From: Cycas panzhihuaensis
Taxonomy: Eukaryota > Cycadophyta
Assembly (NCBI GenBank): GCA_023213395.1
Contig: CM041465.1
Coordinates: 175,591,741 to 175,655,740, forward strand
Direction of reading: 5' to 3'
Length of the DNA: 64,000 nt
Shown: positions 33,720-46,139 of the stretch, in pieces
Layout of the letters: each line of letters opens with the position of its first letter
How positions within the stretch are numbered: position 1 is the first letter of the stretch
The notes under the pieces: model-generated
Told to the model about the DNA's origin: nothing
Databases searched by the model: none
What the model saw: only the letters and a program-made list of their open reading frames with translations
Program-made: the position numbers and the translations under genes

Positions 33720-35159
33720 GCCGCATCCATTGCTATTGCCCCAGCATCGATCTGTGCAAGTTTGGCTATGCGGCGGCGACAACGGTGTGATGCGACGATG
33801 CCAATCTTTGAATTTTTTAAAGTTTTTTATTTTTTTTATATATTTCTTTTATAAAGTTTAAAAAATTAAAATATATCACATAATATTTAGAATCCGCATT
33901 TTTAAAATATTAGCTACCCTTAGGTCTTAGCCCCCAGTCATGTGACCATTTTCATGTGACCTTTAGTTTATTTAAAAAGGGGCTTATAACTTTATAACAC
34001 TTTGTTTTTCTTTTATTTTAAAAATTTTTCATTTTACATAGGGTACTTGGCAAATTTTTGCCATATCTTATCACCAGGTCATTGGGTTTTGACGAAACCT
34101 ATCCCATTACATCTAGAATTTTCTTTAGTGTGATTTTGATTGGTCATATGACCAATTTGGAGCTGATTTGACCTATTTTCAGTCAGTTTAAAGTTAGTCA
34201 TTCATTTTTTAAGTCATTTTAAACTTTTTCATAAAAACCCTTTTTTGTGAGATTATATTTTATCACCAGGTGATTATTTTCTACCTGGATTTAGTTTGTA
34301 GTAATCTACTGTCAAGAAGCTTCATCACCATCTATTCATTCTATTTTTTAAGATTTATTTTAATCGACCAAAGTGACACTTTAGTGTTTTTTAGCACTTT
34401 TTAAACATTTTACCATAAAAGTACTTGTTGCTATTTTTATTATAACTTTTCTATTTGACATCAAAATTCAGTTCTGCCAATTTTTTTGGGAAGCTGACTC
34501 ACTCCCCTTTGAATTGACACTCTTATTTATAAGTTTTAAAGTGTTTTTCCTAATTTTCAAAACCATCAAGTTTGAGGTACCTAATAGCCTCCAATTTGTT
34601 ATTATTGCATATTTACATATATTATTTCTTAAAAATTTCAACTGAAAATATATTAAGCATCTCTTTAAATTATATTTCATCTTTTTTTATCATTCTATAA
34701 ATTTTCTATTAGTATTTTTATAATATTTTGAGCCCTAGGCTCCTGTTAAGCCTCAAAAGGAGGTCTATATCTTTGGTTCATTAAATCTTGATTTATAGGA
34801 ACCTATTTTTAAAACAGTCAGTTCCATTGAATAGTTTTTTCATTGATCTTCATACTGGTAAAGTTTCACTTTATTCTAACATCATTTAGTATAGCTTTGA
34901 AGCTACTAAACTTAAGCATTAAAGTATATCCTAGGAGGCTTAACTTAAGAACCTTTTATTTTTTCATCATCAAAGTTTCAATTTAGATTTACATAATTAA
35001 GATGATCTTAGTTACATCTAAAATTTACTTATATATTCATCATATTTTAAAGTTTATCTAAAATTATATCTTATAAGTTTGTCATATCTATTGATTTATT
35101 AAGTTTTTTTTTGACTTGATAAAAGCATATTCCTTTTATGTACTAAAGTTTTATGAAAA
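33720..35159 (+). other. N1 internal non-coding region
   Basis: AT-rich, with no recognised gene. Short repeated phrases such as TATCACCAGGT (near 34070 and 34260) and GTCATGTGACC occur. Probably untranslated N1 sequence upstream of gag. Confidence 0.45.
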
Positions 35160-35924
35160 ATGGCAATAAATCTTAATAAAGTACAACTTCCTATCTTTTA
35201 TGGCCATAAATTTTCACTATGGCATAAGACTATGCAAAACTATTTTATTGCGCATGATCTTTAGAAATATTTACAAGATGAGTATGAGGTTAGTATTAAG
35301 GAAAACATTAAAAAAGACAATGAATCCCTAACTTTAATATTTTGCACTATAAATGATGATGTCTTTTCTAGAGTTTATGAATTAACAACTTCTAAATCCG
35401 TATGGGATATCTTGATTTCCACTTGTGGGGGAGATACCCTCAATGCATTTAACATTGATGTTAAGCATATGAGATAGGTGCTAGAACAGGTGGATTGTAA
35501 TAAAAAAACTAAAGAAAATTCAAGTCAAATGCATGATCATCTTGCTGCACAAGAACCTGATCCTCCATTTGAGGGGGAGAGATATGATAATATGACAGTT
35601 GCACATAGCAGAAAGACTTCAGAAAACAAAGTTCAAGTTTAAAGTTTTCTTGAACTTCCAAGAGATAAAGTCAAAGTTGCAGCTATACCTCCACATTTGA
35701 ATCAAGCTACATTTATTTACAGATTTTTTACACCATTCAATGGTGAAGACATATACATTGCTATAAGGATGAGGCAAGTTAATAAAGATCAAGCTACAAA
35801 ACATATTTTTAAAATTTTTTTCAAGTACAAATTGCACAAGTTTAAAGAGAATACATTATTCGTGATGACCATTAAGGGGGAGGATGTTGGGGTTAATGCT
35901 CATCACCCCTCTCCCACCTTCTAA
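35160..35924 (+). pseudogene. N1 gag-derived frame with non-pol C-terminal extension
   Basis: From ATG at 35160 a single phase runs 255 codons with only three stops (at about codons 35, 106 and 161; the first replaces Trp or Gln). The first 110 codons are a copia Gag: LPIFYGHKFSLWHKTMQNYF, then SLTLIFCTINDDVFSRVYEL and SVWDIL. The rest is not protease or pol (PRDKVKVAAIPPHLNQ, FFTPFNGEDIYIAIRM, KFKENTLFVMTI). It reads through the polypurine tract and 40 bases into the 3' LTR. I do not recognise the C-terminal part. Confidence 0.75.
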
Positions 35925-36277
35925 CATGGAGTGCACACCTCACACTCATCAATTTACACATGTGGGTAATCACATGTGTAGGTAAGTATAAGTTGATTTG
36001 ATTTAAGTTGAGTTAAGTTTATTTTGAGTTAAGTTTGTATTATTTTATTGTTATTTAAATTTTAGGGGTTGAGGAATTTCCCTCCACCCAAACTATATAT
36101 TTTGAGGGGTGTGCAACCATAGTATCTTTAGACACCACCTTCATTTTGGACATTTGTAATACTCTCTTCACAATAATGGATTGAATACAAAGGATTCTTG
36201 TTTGTGCAACAATGATGTATTGATTTATGATTATCTCGTTTATGTTCTACCATATTCTCCATGATTATTTTCCTATA
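35885..36277 (+). repeat. N1 3' LTR (393 bp)
   Basis: It starts TGTTGGGGTTAATGC after AAGGGGGAGGA and ends TTTTCCTATA. It is shorter than the 5' LTR because of small deletions. Confidence 0.9.
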
Positions 36278-36669
36278 CTAAGGTCATGTGTATGTAAGCT
36301 CCATTAGGATATTATGAGGCCAAAGAGCCTACTTATGTATTGTTAACCATTAGATGCCAAAAAACTCTCTAATCCCATAATAAGAGGTAACACAAGATAC
36401 CTTTTTGGCATATATTTTTAGCACATTCAACTAATTATATAAGAAACATGTTCTTAGAATATTGCTAGCTATTGTTTACTGAAATATATAACCAAAGGTT
36501 CTATTGAAGTAAATCCTATAAGGTTCTTGTGCCCTTTTATAGAGAAGATTCAATGAATTAATTGAAGTAAAAAAAACATAGATAAAATGAATAATTAAAT
36601 ATTTCCTATATATAGTTTTGGTTAAATGTTTTGGACAAGTTAACTTTTAAATATCATAGTACATGACAT

Positions 36670-36800
36670 GCCTTCATATGTTGATCAAAGAGATTTACCC
36701 ATAAAGCTCAGGATGTTTATCAATTTATTCTTATACTTCTCATGTTATATCCTTTATTGGTAATCCTTTCCATTGAATAAGATATTTAGTTATCATCCTT
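36670..36800 (-). pseudogene. G1 chromodomain
   Basis: The reverse complement reads KYLIQWKGLP, then a D-x-T-x-E pattern with a stop at the expected Trp, then QIDKHPELYG. Y-L-I-x-W-K-G-L-P is the hallmark of chromodomains at the end of chromovirus integrases, which in the family direct integration to marked chromatin. Confidence 0.75.
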
Positions 36801-37354
36801 AATCTAAGATTTCTTTGGCATGTTTTAATGGTGCCTTTTGGTTTGATAATGACCTTTCTTTATTCATTGGTAATTAGTAAGTTCATTATTATGATGATGT
36901 GTTAACCTATCTTCTTCTTAAGGCTAGATATATGAAAGACATTATGGATCCTACTAGATGGTAAAAGATTTAAAAGATAAGTTATGCCACCGATTCTTCT
37001 CTATATCTAAAATGGTCTATAAAATCATGATGCAAGTTTGAATTTCCATTGCTACTGTAGTAAAGCTTATTTAAATGGATACAAATATAGGGATACCTAA
37101 TCTCTAATGTCAAGTTACCTTTCTATTCATTATTTATTTGCCCATTGCTTCATTTATTTTTTTGCCTTATAATAGTTGACTTTAAGTTCCTTGAAAATTT
37201 ATTTAGCCTATTAAATCATTTATTAGGTAACTAGAACATAAGCAACTATTTGTATATAGTCTACTAGTATAGGAGGTTGATACCTATATAGTGTTGTGGA
37301 GGGTGTTGTTTGGATTATGGAACATTTTATTGTATTATACTAACATTTAGATAG

Positions 37355-37490
37355 ATGGATCCATCTTACTAATTTATCTTAGTTGTCTCCTATGAAATAA
37401 CATAAATATGTTTCCAAATATTTACTGACAACTTTTATCTAGCCATCTATTTGGGGATGGTATACTACTTCTATTATAAGTTTGGTACCC
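37355..37490 (-). pseudogene. G1 integrase fragment
   Basis: The reverse complement reads one phase with two stops: GTKLIIEVVYHPQIDG, a TAG at the Gln of the family's Y-H-P-Q-T-D-G-Q-T-E, then KVVSKYLETYLCYFIGDN. This is the conserved block around the third catalytic residue. The family's Glu is Lys here (IKVV for TEVV). Confidence 0.8.
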
Positions 37491-38596
37491 TCATGGGTGA
37501 TTAACACTAGGGTGAGGCCTTTGTTACTCTTTTAGGGTGTAATACTAATTTTTTTTTCAAAGATTTTAACTTTGAGAAGGTTTAAAAGAGAGTTACATAA
37601 TTAATAAAGTTTGATTTACTATTTTAACTATATGATAATACTGATAAAAGATTCATTCATAACAATGATATTTAATTTAGAAAGTATTATGGTATTAATG
37701 AATTTTTGGCACAAACTACTTATTAGCATTGAGAGGTAATACATAATATAGACTTATGTTTTCGAGTAGAAATGTCCCCTGTATTGAACACTCTCTATAT
37801 AGAAGGTCATGCATGTTAACAACTATCATACCGGGAGGTTATATGTGGGAAGATATGATAAGGGAAAGATATTAAAAAATTATAGTTCTTATAACTTCTC
37901 CTCCTACCTAAATGCCCTTTTATGATACAATGGGCTATGATGTAGGACACTCTCATGTAGGTAAAGAAAAGAGAGTATATAGTTCCCACAAAGCCACTTT
38001 TGGCACACGTGCATAGCTTAAGAGTTATGACTTGAAATAGGGATTCATGTAGGAAGCCCTTATATGGGAAAGTAAGTTGCAGGACATAAAGACATATGCA
38101 AAAAGATAATTGGGACCCACAATTTAACACTAAGTGAAAATTTCATTCTCACAATGCTATATATTTACAAAAGGAAATACTCAATAGAAAAATAGAGTAA
38201 AATATATGAAGAGATCATGTAAGAGAATGAAGAAGAAAATAATACATTTCTATATAATTGTTACCTACACAAGCATGGTTTTCCTAATAAAACTCATGAA
38301 AAGGAGTATCATATAGGAAGATAATACGCAAGAAAAATTCTTATAATATCATATTTTCATAATATAATTCCATCACCTTGAATTCTTGGGTTAAGGTTAG
38401 CATGGAAATTTCTACTAAGGTGCCTTAATTTTAAAGTTCATTTGCGACATTAACCTAAAGTATATTGAATTAATATAAAGTATGCATCATTAAAAGTACA
38501 ACTTAGATTATCTACTAACTCTTCCAAGATCACTTTAACACTATTTGGAATGTTGGAACCTAAAGAATACTTGTAGGGTAAAAAGGGAAATTGTGA

Positions 38597-38775
38597 ATGG
38601 TACTTTAGATTACATGCATACTTGACATATTAACTATTATAGAAGATACAAGAGTGAGTCTAAAGAGGGAAGACTTAAATTTGTATAGATAGGTGAAGTA
38701 GAGAGAAGAACACATATGTAACTATAGGATAACTAAAATTACTTTTATTCCCAAAAATTTCCCTTACCTAGAACT
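38597..38775 (+). pseudogene. Unrecognised coding relic, 5' part (interrupted by C5)
   Basis: A plus-strand phase ending ITKITFIPKNFPYLE at the C5 insertion point continues, with the phase kept, at 48855. Upstream the phase has several stops but coding-like text (IEDTRVSLKREDLN). The true start is not visible. The text is unlike Gag or Pol that I know. Confidence 0.5.
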
Positions 38776-39445
38776 TGTTGAGTAAACTAGGTCCCAATAA
38801 CTAGAAACTGCTACCAAGGTCTAAACTATTTCATAACTAGTTACAGGAATCAAAATTGAAATTTAACATACAAGTTCTTAAACTAGAGATAATATAAGAA
38901 ATAAATTAAAAAGCCAAAGCATCACATATACACCTGATATAACATGGTAAAATCCCAGCAGCGTGCTAGGAAAACATCCACACAGGAAAGGTATCGATCT
39001 TTATTATCAAAGAATAGAGAAATGTACATAATTTGTAGTAGAATACTCACAACAATAATAACCAGCTGCCTAACTCCTCACAGTACATCCATTACATCGA
39101 ACATCATCAACATAATAAAAAAACACCCTAAATTAGGCAATATGAGAGTCATACAAGGCACAAATCTTGGCCATAGAATGTAGGGTATTTTGAACAAATG
39201 ACCCTAATTCTTTTTATAATTTAGTTTTCTTTTCAGTGCTAGATTTTTGGGTTAGGGGATATCACTCCCTGGATCCCCTTTTTATTGGGGGGGGGCGGGG
39301 GGGGGGTTCCAGTAGCAACTGCACCACCCAGCCAAAGGAGGCTCCTGCCCCTCTTGGATCCCCATGAGGAAGTTTGGAGGAGAAACTGTACTACTAACCT
39401 ATCAAAATTTTAGCCTCTATAACATTATTGTCACATTATTTAATA
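38776..39445 (-). repeat. C5 LTR 1 (670 bp)
   Basis: It begins TGTTGAGTAAACTAGG. It contains a G run of nine, a C, then ten G (39287-39306), and ends next to ATCTCCACCTTGA, the polypurine tract on the element strand. Confidence 0.85.
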
Positions 39446-41000
39446 ATCTCCACCTTGACAACAATTTACTTGATACCTTTCTTGGACCATTGATTACCTT
39501 TTCTGTAAGCAAAGAGAAGTTAAACCCCATTTGAACTTCTCCAATAGTACTGGTTTTATGAACATGTCAGCACAATTCTATTTTGTGTTAACCTTCTCAA
39601 GTGCCACTCTACCTTCTTTCACAACCTATCTAATAAAATGGTACTTAATAACAATATGCTTTGTCCTACTATAATAAGCTTGATTCCTTACTAAGTAAAT
39701 GGCACTTTGAATGTTACAAAATACCTTTACCTTTTACTGTTTCCTTCCAAGCTCAACTAATAGACCTTACAACTAGATTGCTTCTTTATAAGCATATGCT
39801 GCGACAACATATTCTGCTTCTATAGTTCATAATTTGGTTGTGCTCTACACTTTTCGCATCTAAAAAACTAGACCATTTGCAAGAGTAAATACATAACCCG
39901 ATGTAGACCTTCTCTTATCTAAATCTCTTACAAAGTCTAAATCAACATATCCACAAACCTGATTACCTATACCTCTAAAGGTGATGCAATAGTCACTTGT
40001 TCAACTCAAATACTAAAGCACCCATTTCACTATTGCCTAATGTTCCTTTCCTAGATTTGCCATAAACCTGCTAACTACACTAAATATATATGAAATGTTA
40101 GGTCTTGTACATACCATGGCATATATCAAACTTCCTACTACACTGGCATAAGGTACATGAGACATATAATCCTTTTTTTCTTTATTACTAGAACTCAAAC
40201 TTGAAGAAAGCTTGAAATAAGAAGCCAACATGATACTCATTGATTTGACATTTACCATACCAAACCTAGTTAGCACCTTCTCCACATATTTTTGCTTTGA
40301 TAACCATAACTTACCATTTTTCCTATCTATATGTCTCTCCATATCTAAGATTTATTTTGTAGCTCCTAGATCCTTCATATCAAAAGTCCTAGCTAATTGA
40401 GCCTGTAACTTATTCATTTTTGCCATGCTCTTGCTTGTAACTAGCATGCTATCAACACACAATACCAAGATAATAAATAAGCCATTGTTTAAGAATTTAA
40501 AGTAAACAAAATAATCATACTCACTTCTTTTAAAATTTTGGTTCTCCATAAAGGCATCAAACTTCTAGTACCATTTATTAGGTGATTGCTTCAGACCATA
40601 CAATGATTTTCTGAGCTTGTAAACAAGTTTTTTCCTACTATCCTACACAAACCCTTTTGGCTGATCTATATAGATCTTCTCATCTAAATCTCCATGTATA
40701 AATGTTGTTTTTACATCTAGCTACTCCAACTCCAAATCAAGAGAATCTACTAATGTTAACAGAACTCAAATTAAAATAAGTTTGATAATTGGTGAAAAGA
40801 TCTCATGAAAATTAATACCTTATTTCTGTGTAAAATTTTTAGCCACTAGTCTTGCCCTGTATTTGTCAAACTTTCTATTAACATCTATTTTCTTTTTAAA
40901 ATCCCACTTGCAACCAACAATCTTCCTACCACGTGGAAGTTCTACCAAGTTCCATGAATTATTTTTCTTTAAAGCATCTATCTCTTTCTACATAGCCTTC
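39446..41000 (-). pseudogene. C5 internal region 1: RT-RNase H
   Basis: RNase H text lies at about 39560-39960. RT lies in two open pieces: 40037-40342 (HIDRKNGKLWLSKQKYVEKV and VVGSLIYAMVCTRPNISY) and 40352-40549 with ILVLCVDSMLVTSK. The catalytic YVDD is damaged here to CVDS. Further RT text extends to about 41000 in broken phases. Confidence 0.8.
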
Positions 41001-41446
41001 TTCTACTTCTCATTATAGATATCATCTACTACTTCTTGATAGCATGTAGGCTCATCATCATTAGAAACTAAAGCAATAGAAATAGAAGGGTTATACTTGT
41101 CAGGTGGATAATTGACTTGTGTAGATCTTCTAATAGTTGGTGGAGGAGTGTCCATATGCTCCTATAAATTTACTACAGATTCATCTTCAGAAATGTCTTT
41201 CTGCTCTTTTGTTTCTAAAGATGGCTGGGTCTCAAGCTTAACCTGTTGGTGTTCAACTTTCTACTCCTATTTCACTTTAACTTCTATACTATCTAATTTT
41301 AGAAAGGGATATTCATCAAACACAACATCTCTATTAATAGTGATTTTATGGGTAGTAGGATCCCATAACCTATATCCCTTCACACCATCTCTATCACCAT
41401 AACTAACAAAGATACATCTCTTAGATTTTAGGTCTAACTTTGAACA

Positions 41447-42076
41447 TTAACTTTTATTAGTTAAGGCATAAGCATCACAACAAAAAAATTTTAAATTTGA
41501 ATAGTCACATGGATGTCTAATCCATACCTCTTTAGAAATCTTACAGTCTATTGCAAGTGATGGTGACCTGTTTACCAAATAACAATTTGTTTGAATAACT
41601 TCTGCCCATAAGCCTTGCTCCATTCCTACATTACTCAACATGCTTCTTGCTCTTTCTAAGAGTAGCCTGTTCATGTGCTCAGCTATGCTATTCTGCTGTG
41701 GAGTATAGCTAATGGTCTTTTGCCTTTCAATCGTAGCTTCTCTATAATAGTTTACAAACTCCAAGGAGATAAACTCATCTATGTTGTCAGTTCTTAAATA
41801 TTTGATTAACTTGCTAGTTCTCTTCTCAACTAAAGCCTTAAATTGCTTAAATACACTGAAAACTTCAAATTTCTTTTTCAAAAAATAGACCCATATCTTT
41901 CTAGAGTAATCATCTATAAATTTAACAAAGTATAATGATCCTCCATAAGATATTATAGGGGCTGGTCCCCACACATCTGAATGTACGTAATCCAGAACAC
42001 CTTTACTAGTTTGACTCCCTACTTTAAACCTAAGTCTATATAGCTTTCCAAAAATATAATATTTATAAAATGCCAA
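41447..42076 (-). pseudogene. C5 internal region 1: integrase
   Basis: A 209-codon open frame, the best preserved integrase in the window. It keeps all three catalytic positions: VHSDVWGPAPI (Asp), KYLRTDNIDEF (Asp) and NSIAEHMNR (Glu). FIDDYSRKIWVYFLKKK and the C-terminal YLVNRSPSLAID and VWIRHPCDYSNLKFF blocks are present. The zinc-binding part is in the next frame (42086-42478). Neighbouring damage means it cannot be translated as part of a polyprotein. Confidence 0.85.
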
Positions 42077-42085
42077 ATATGAAAG

Positions 42086-42478
42086 CTACAAGTTAGGAAG
42101 TAACTTACAATTGATCAACACCTTAAGTCCTCTCTCACTCATGTGCCCAAGTCTCTCATGCCATAATTGAGCTAGATCTTTTACAGTCTTTGATGTTGTA
42201 GCTGAATGACTAACATCTGTACTTCTCAGTAAAATGTAAAGGTTTCCTTTTTTTAAGGCTTTCATAACAACTAAGGTACCCTTCGATACCTTTAAGACTC
42301 CTTCATGACCTGTGTACTTATAACTACCAGAATCTAGTTCACCCAAGGAAATTAGATTCTTTTTTAGATCAGTTACATGTTTAACTTTAGTTAATGTTCT
42401 TACTATACCATCAAATATTTTAATTTTGATGCTACCAATACTCATTGTATTATAGGAAAATTCATTTCTCATAAGCAC
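42086..42478 (-). pseudogene. C5 internal region 1: protease end and pre-integrase
   Basis: A 130-codon frame covering the second half of the protease (MSIGSIKIKIFDGIVRTL, DLKKNLISLGELDSGSY) and the pre-integrase motif LWHERLGHMSERGLKVLI. The active-site DSGA segment lies just right, around 42530-42580, in broken phase. Confidence 0.8.
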
Positions 42479-42689
42479 ATCACCACCATTAAGAGGTTGG
42501 TACGATGAAAACCAACTATTCTATGGACACATATGGTGTGAAGCACCCAAATCTAATAACCAATCATGATGATAATGGGAAACATTACAAGTAACCAAGA
42601 CATCATCATTCATACCTTGATTTGACTCCATCTGATTAGCCTCCTTAGTAGGATCTTTCTTTTTCTAGAACTCCTTCCTTTTGTAGCAA

Positions 42690-43419
42690 TCCCTCTTGAG
42701 GTGACTTATTTTATTATAGTGTCAACATTTGAGCTTACTCTTCTTGCCTTTTGACTTTGATCTCAATGTGTTCCTAGAGCTTTGCCCTCTGTCAATCATT
42801 CTTCCCCTTGTTGTCATAGCTTCTGGTGTGGAGGTTTCAAGACTAAACTTCCTCCTTACTTCTTCTATAAGCAAAGCACTCATAATAAAATCATAGTCTA
42901 ATTCATCTGTAGTACTAAAACTAATTAAGGTGACAATATTATCCTAGGATTTTGGTAATGAACATAACAAGGTAACAACCTTGTCCTCATCCTCAATTGT
43001 GACATCGATACTAGCCAATTGACAAATAAGAGTATTAAAAATATTTAAATGATAACAATTTTTATACCTTCCTTCATCTGTAATAAGTACACTTACCTCT
43101 TTAAGTAGATTTAATTCTTCACCTATTTGGTTACATACAAGCCTTCCAACTAGGTCCATACTCTTGCTACTGTCTACTCCCCTGTGATGTTAAATAGAAC
43201 TTCATCCACCAAGTATAATTATATTGTGCTAAGATCTCTTTTTTCTAGATTATCCCATTTATCATCGTCCATCCCTGTGTGTTTCTTTGATTTACCTGGA
43301 AGAGCTCTATACAAACCTTGTTGTACCAGAACATCATATGCTTTCAACTTCCACAACTTAAAGTTATTCTTGCTATTGAATTTCTCCACTTCAAACTTTG
43401 CATTTGTTAGTTTCACCAT
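42690..43419 (-). pseudogene. C5 internal region 1: gag
   Basis: Gag opens at ATG 43419 (MVKLTNAKFEVEKFNSKNNF, then W-K-L-K-A-Y-D-V-L-V) and continues in pieces (42944-43159, LVGRLVCNQIGEELNLL). The CCHC knuckle near 42690-42735 reads C, a stop at Trp, H-Y-N-K-I-S-H-L-K-R-D-C: the second Cys is Tyr. The primer site follows at 43480-43492. Confidence 0.8.
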
Positions 43420-43478
43420 TTGGTGTAGAAAAAAGCTGACACTAAAACCTTCACAAACTCATTGCAAGAATAAAAGTG

Positions 43479-43492
43479 GCTCTAATACCACT
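43479..43492 (-). promoter_or_regulatory. C5 primer-binding site, internal region 1
   Basis: The reverse complement of 43479-43490 reads TGGTATTAGAGC, beside LTR 2. It shows that LTR 2 serves as the 5' LTR of internal region 1. Confidence 0.8.
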
Positions 43493-44150
43493 TGTTGAGT
43501 AACCTAGGTCCTAATAACTAGAAACTGCCACTAAGATTTAAACTATTTCGCAACTAGTTATCAGAATTAAAACTGAAATTTAACATCTAAGTTCTTAAAC
43601 CAGAGATAATATAATAAATAAATTAGAAAGTCAAAGCATCCCATATACACCCAATACAACATGGTAAAACCCTAGCAGTATATTAGGGAAACATCCACAC
43701 AGGAAAGATATTGATCTTTATTATAAAAAAATAGAGAAATATATATAATCTATAGTAGAATACTCACAGCAACAACAATTAGCTGCCTAACTCCTCACAA
43801 TACATCTAATACATCGAACATCATTAACATAATAAAAAAACACCCTAAATTAGGCTATATGAGAGAGTCATGTAAGGCACAAATCTTGACCATAGAATCT
43901 AGGATATTTTGAGCAAATGATCCTAATTCTCTTTACAGTTTAGTATGCTTTTCAGTGCTAGCTTTTTGGGTCATGGGCTATCGCCCCTGAACCCTCTCTT
44001 TGCAAAGAGGGTTCTAGCACCCCCACATCCCCTGGCCAAGAGGGGATCCCTCCTCCCTTGGATCCCCTTGAGGAAGTTTGGGGGGGGGAACTGCGATGAC
44101 AACCTATCAAAATTTTAACTTCCAAAATATTGTTATCACATTATTTAACA
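43493..44150 (-). repeat. C5 LTR 2, shared middle LTR (658 bp)
   Basis: It begins TGTTGAGTAACC and ends TTATTTAACA. It contains a near-perfect palindrome AACCCTCTCTTTGCAAAGAG at 43989 and a G run near 44080-44088. A primer site on its left and a polypurine tract on its right show that it is the 5' LTR of one unit and the 3' LTR of the next. Confidence 0.9.
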
Positions 44151-45800
44151 ATCTCCACCTTGATAACAATTTACTTGATACCTTTCCTGGACCATTCATC
44201 ACCTTTTTTGCAAGATAAGAGAAGTCAAACACCATTTGAACTTCTCCAATAGTACTAGTTTTGTGAACATGTTAGCATAATTCTATTTTATGTTAACCTT
44301 CTTAAGCGCCACTCCACCTACTTCCACAACCTATCTAATAAAATGGTACTTAAGAGCAATATGCTTTATCCTACTATGATAAGCTGGATTCTTTCCTAAG
44401 TAAATGGTACTTTGACTGTCTTAAAATACCTTTACCTTTTCCTGTTTCCTTCCAACCTCAACCAATAGACCTTATAACCAAATTACTTTTTTATAAGGAT
44501 GTGCTGTAGCAATATATTCTGCTTCTATATTTGATAATGTAATTGTTCTCTGTAATTTTGACATCCAACTAACCTGACCATTTACAAGAGTAAATACATA
44601 ATCTGAAGTAGAACTTCTCTTATCTAAATCTACTACAAAGTTTGAATCAACATATCCATAAACCTGATTACTTATACCTCCAAAGGTGATGCAATAATTA
44701 CCTAGGCCCCTCAAATACCGAAGCATCTATTTTACTACTACCCAATGTTCCTTTCATAGATTTTCCATAAACCTACTAACTACATTGACTACATGTGAAA
44801 TGTTAGGTCTTATACATACCATAGCATACATCAAACTTCCTACTGCACTAGCATAAGGTACATGAGACATATAATCATTTTCTTCTTTATTACTAGGACT
44901 CATACTCAAAGGAAGCTTGAAATAGGAAGCCAATAAGATACTCACTAGTTTCACATTTACCGTACTAAACCCAATTAGCACCTTCTCCATATATTTCTAC
45001 TATGATAACCATAACTTACCATTTTTTTTGTCTCTATGTATCTCCATACCTAAGATTTATTTTGTAGCTCCTAGATCCTTTATATCAAAAGTCCTAGCTA
45101 ATAGAGACTTTAATTTGTTGATTTCTGTCATGCTCTTGCTTGTAACTAGTATGTCATTAACATATAATATCAAGATAATAAATAAGCCATTGCCTAAGAA
45201 TTTAAAGTAAATACAATGATCATATTCACTTCTTTTGAAATTTTGGCTCTCCATGAAGGCATTAAACTTCCAATACCATTGCCTAGGTGATTGATTTAGG
45301 CCATACAATGATTTTCTAAGTTTGCAAACAAGTCTTTTCCTGCCATCCTATACAAACCCTTCTAGCTGATCCATATAGATCTCCTCATCTAAATCTCCAT
45401 GTAGAAAAACTATTTTTACATCTAGTTGCTCCAACTCTAAATCAAGAGAAGCTACCAATGCTAATAGAACTTGAATTAAAACAAGTTTGATAATTAGTAA
45501 AAAGATTTCATGAAAATCAATATCTACTTTCTATGCAAAACATTTAGCCACTAGTCTTGCCCTGTGTTTATCAACCTTTTCATCAATATATATTTTTTTC
45601 TTGAAAACCCACCTATAACCAACAATCTTCCTACCATGTGGAAGTTCTACCAAGACCTATGAATTATTTTTCTTCAAAGCATCTATCTCTTCCTACGTAG
45701 CCCTCTTCTACTTCTCATTATAGATATCATCTACTACTTCCTGATAGCATGTAGGCTCATCATCATTAGAAACCAAAGCAATAGAAATAGAAGGGATGTA
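44151..45800 (-). pseudogene. C5 internal region 2: RT-RNase H
   Basis: RNase H at 44472-44726 (VYGYVDSNFVVDLDKRSSTS and LSNIEAEYIATA). RT at 44754-44990 (VGSLMYAMVCIRPNISHVV) and 45057-45308 (MYGLNQSPRQWYWKF, then ILYVNDILVTSKS). The catalytic YVDD is YVND here, an inactivating Asp to Asn change different from the damage in unit 1. Phases break near 44740, 45000 and 45310. Confidence 0.8.
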
Positions 45801-46139
45801 CCTGTCAGGTGGATGATTGACTCGTGTAGATATTCTAACAATTAGTGGAGGAGTATCCACATACTCTTATAAATTTAATATAGATTCATCTTCAAAAAGG
45901 TCTTTGTGCTCTTCTATTTCTAAAGATGGTTGGGTCTCAAGCTTAACCTGTCGATGTTAAGCTTTATGCTCCTGCTTCACTTCAACTTCTATACTGTCTA
46001 AAGGGAGATTCATTAAACATAACATCTCTGTTAATAGTGATTTTTTGGGCAGTAGGATCCCACAACCTATATCCTTTCATACCATCACTATCACCATAAC
46101 CAACAAAGATACATCTCTTAGATTTTAGGTCTAACTTTG

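Larger units (their letters stand above)
25343..36277 (+). mobile_element. N1: non-autonomous copia-like LTR element with nested C4
   Basis: The LTRs (25343-25748 and 35885-36277, about 400 bp, similar along their whole length), a primer site, polypurine tract AAGGGGGAGGA, and CTAAG target duplications define one 10.9 kb insertion. Removing C4 (26982-32113 plus one target copy) leaves about 5.8 kb. The only element-type coding region is a gag-derived frame next to the 3' LTR. No protease, integrase, RT or RNase H text belongs to N1. It also carries antisense exon-like blocks (32597-33700). It therefore looks like a large retrotransposon derivative that needs enzymes from a copia element. Confidence 0.85.
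36283..38500 (-). mobile_element. G1: Ty3/gypsy chromovirus relic
   Basis: The minus strand carries two diagnostic pieces about 700 bp apart in the right order. One is an integrase C-terminal stretch near 37360-37490. The other is a chromodomain near 36670-36800. No LTR pair or RT could be read, so this is a fragment. N1 inserted beside it, and the part left of 25338 may once have been continuous with it. Confidence 0.65.

Noticed and set aside
37816-38130. 104-codon minus-strand open frame
   Set aside because: Hydrophobic, low-complexity text with no motif, lying outside the recognisable integrase of G1. Chance in AT-rich DNA is more likely.
43493-44150. Interpreting the C5 middle LTR as two abutting independent elements
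   Set aside because: There is only one LTR copy between the two internal regions and no target duplication around either unit, so sharing or recombination fits better.
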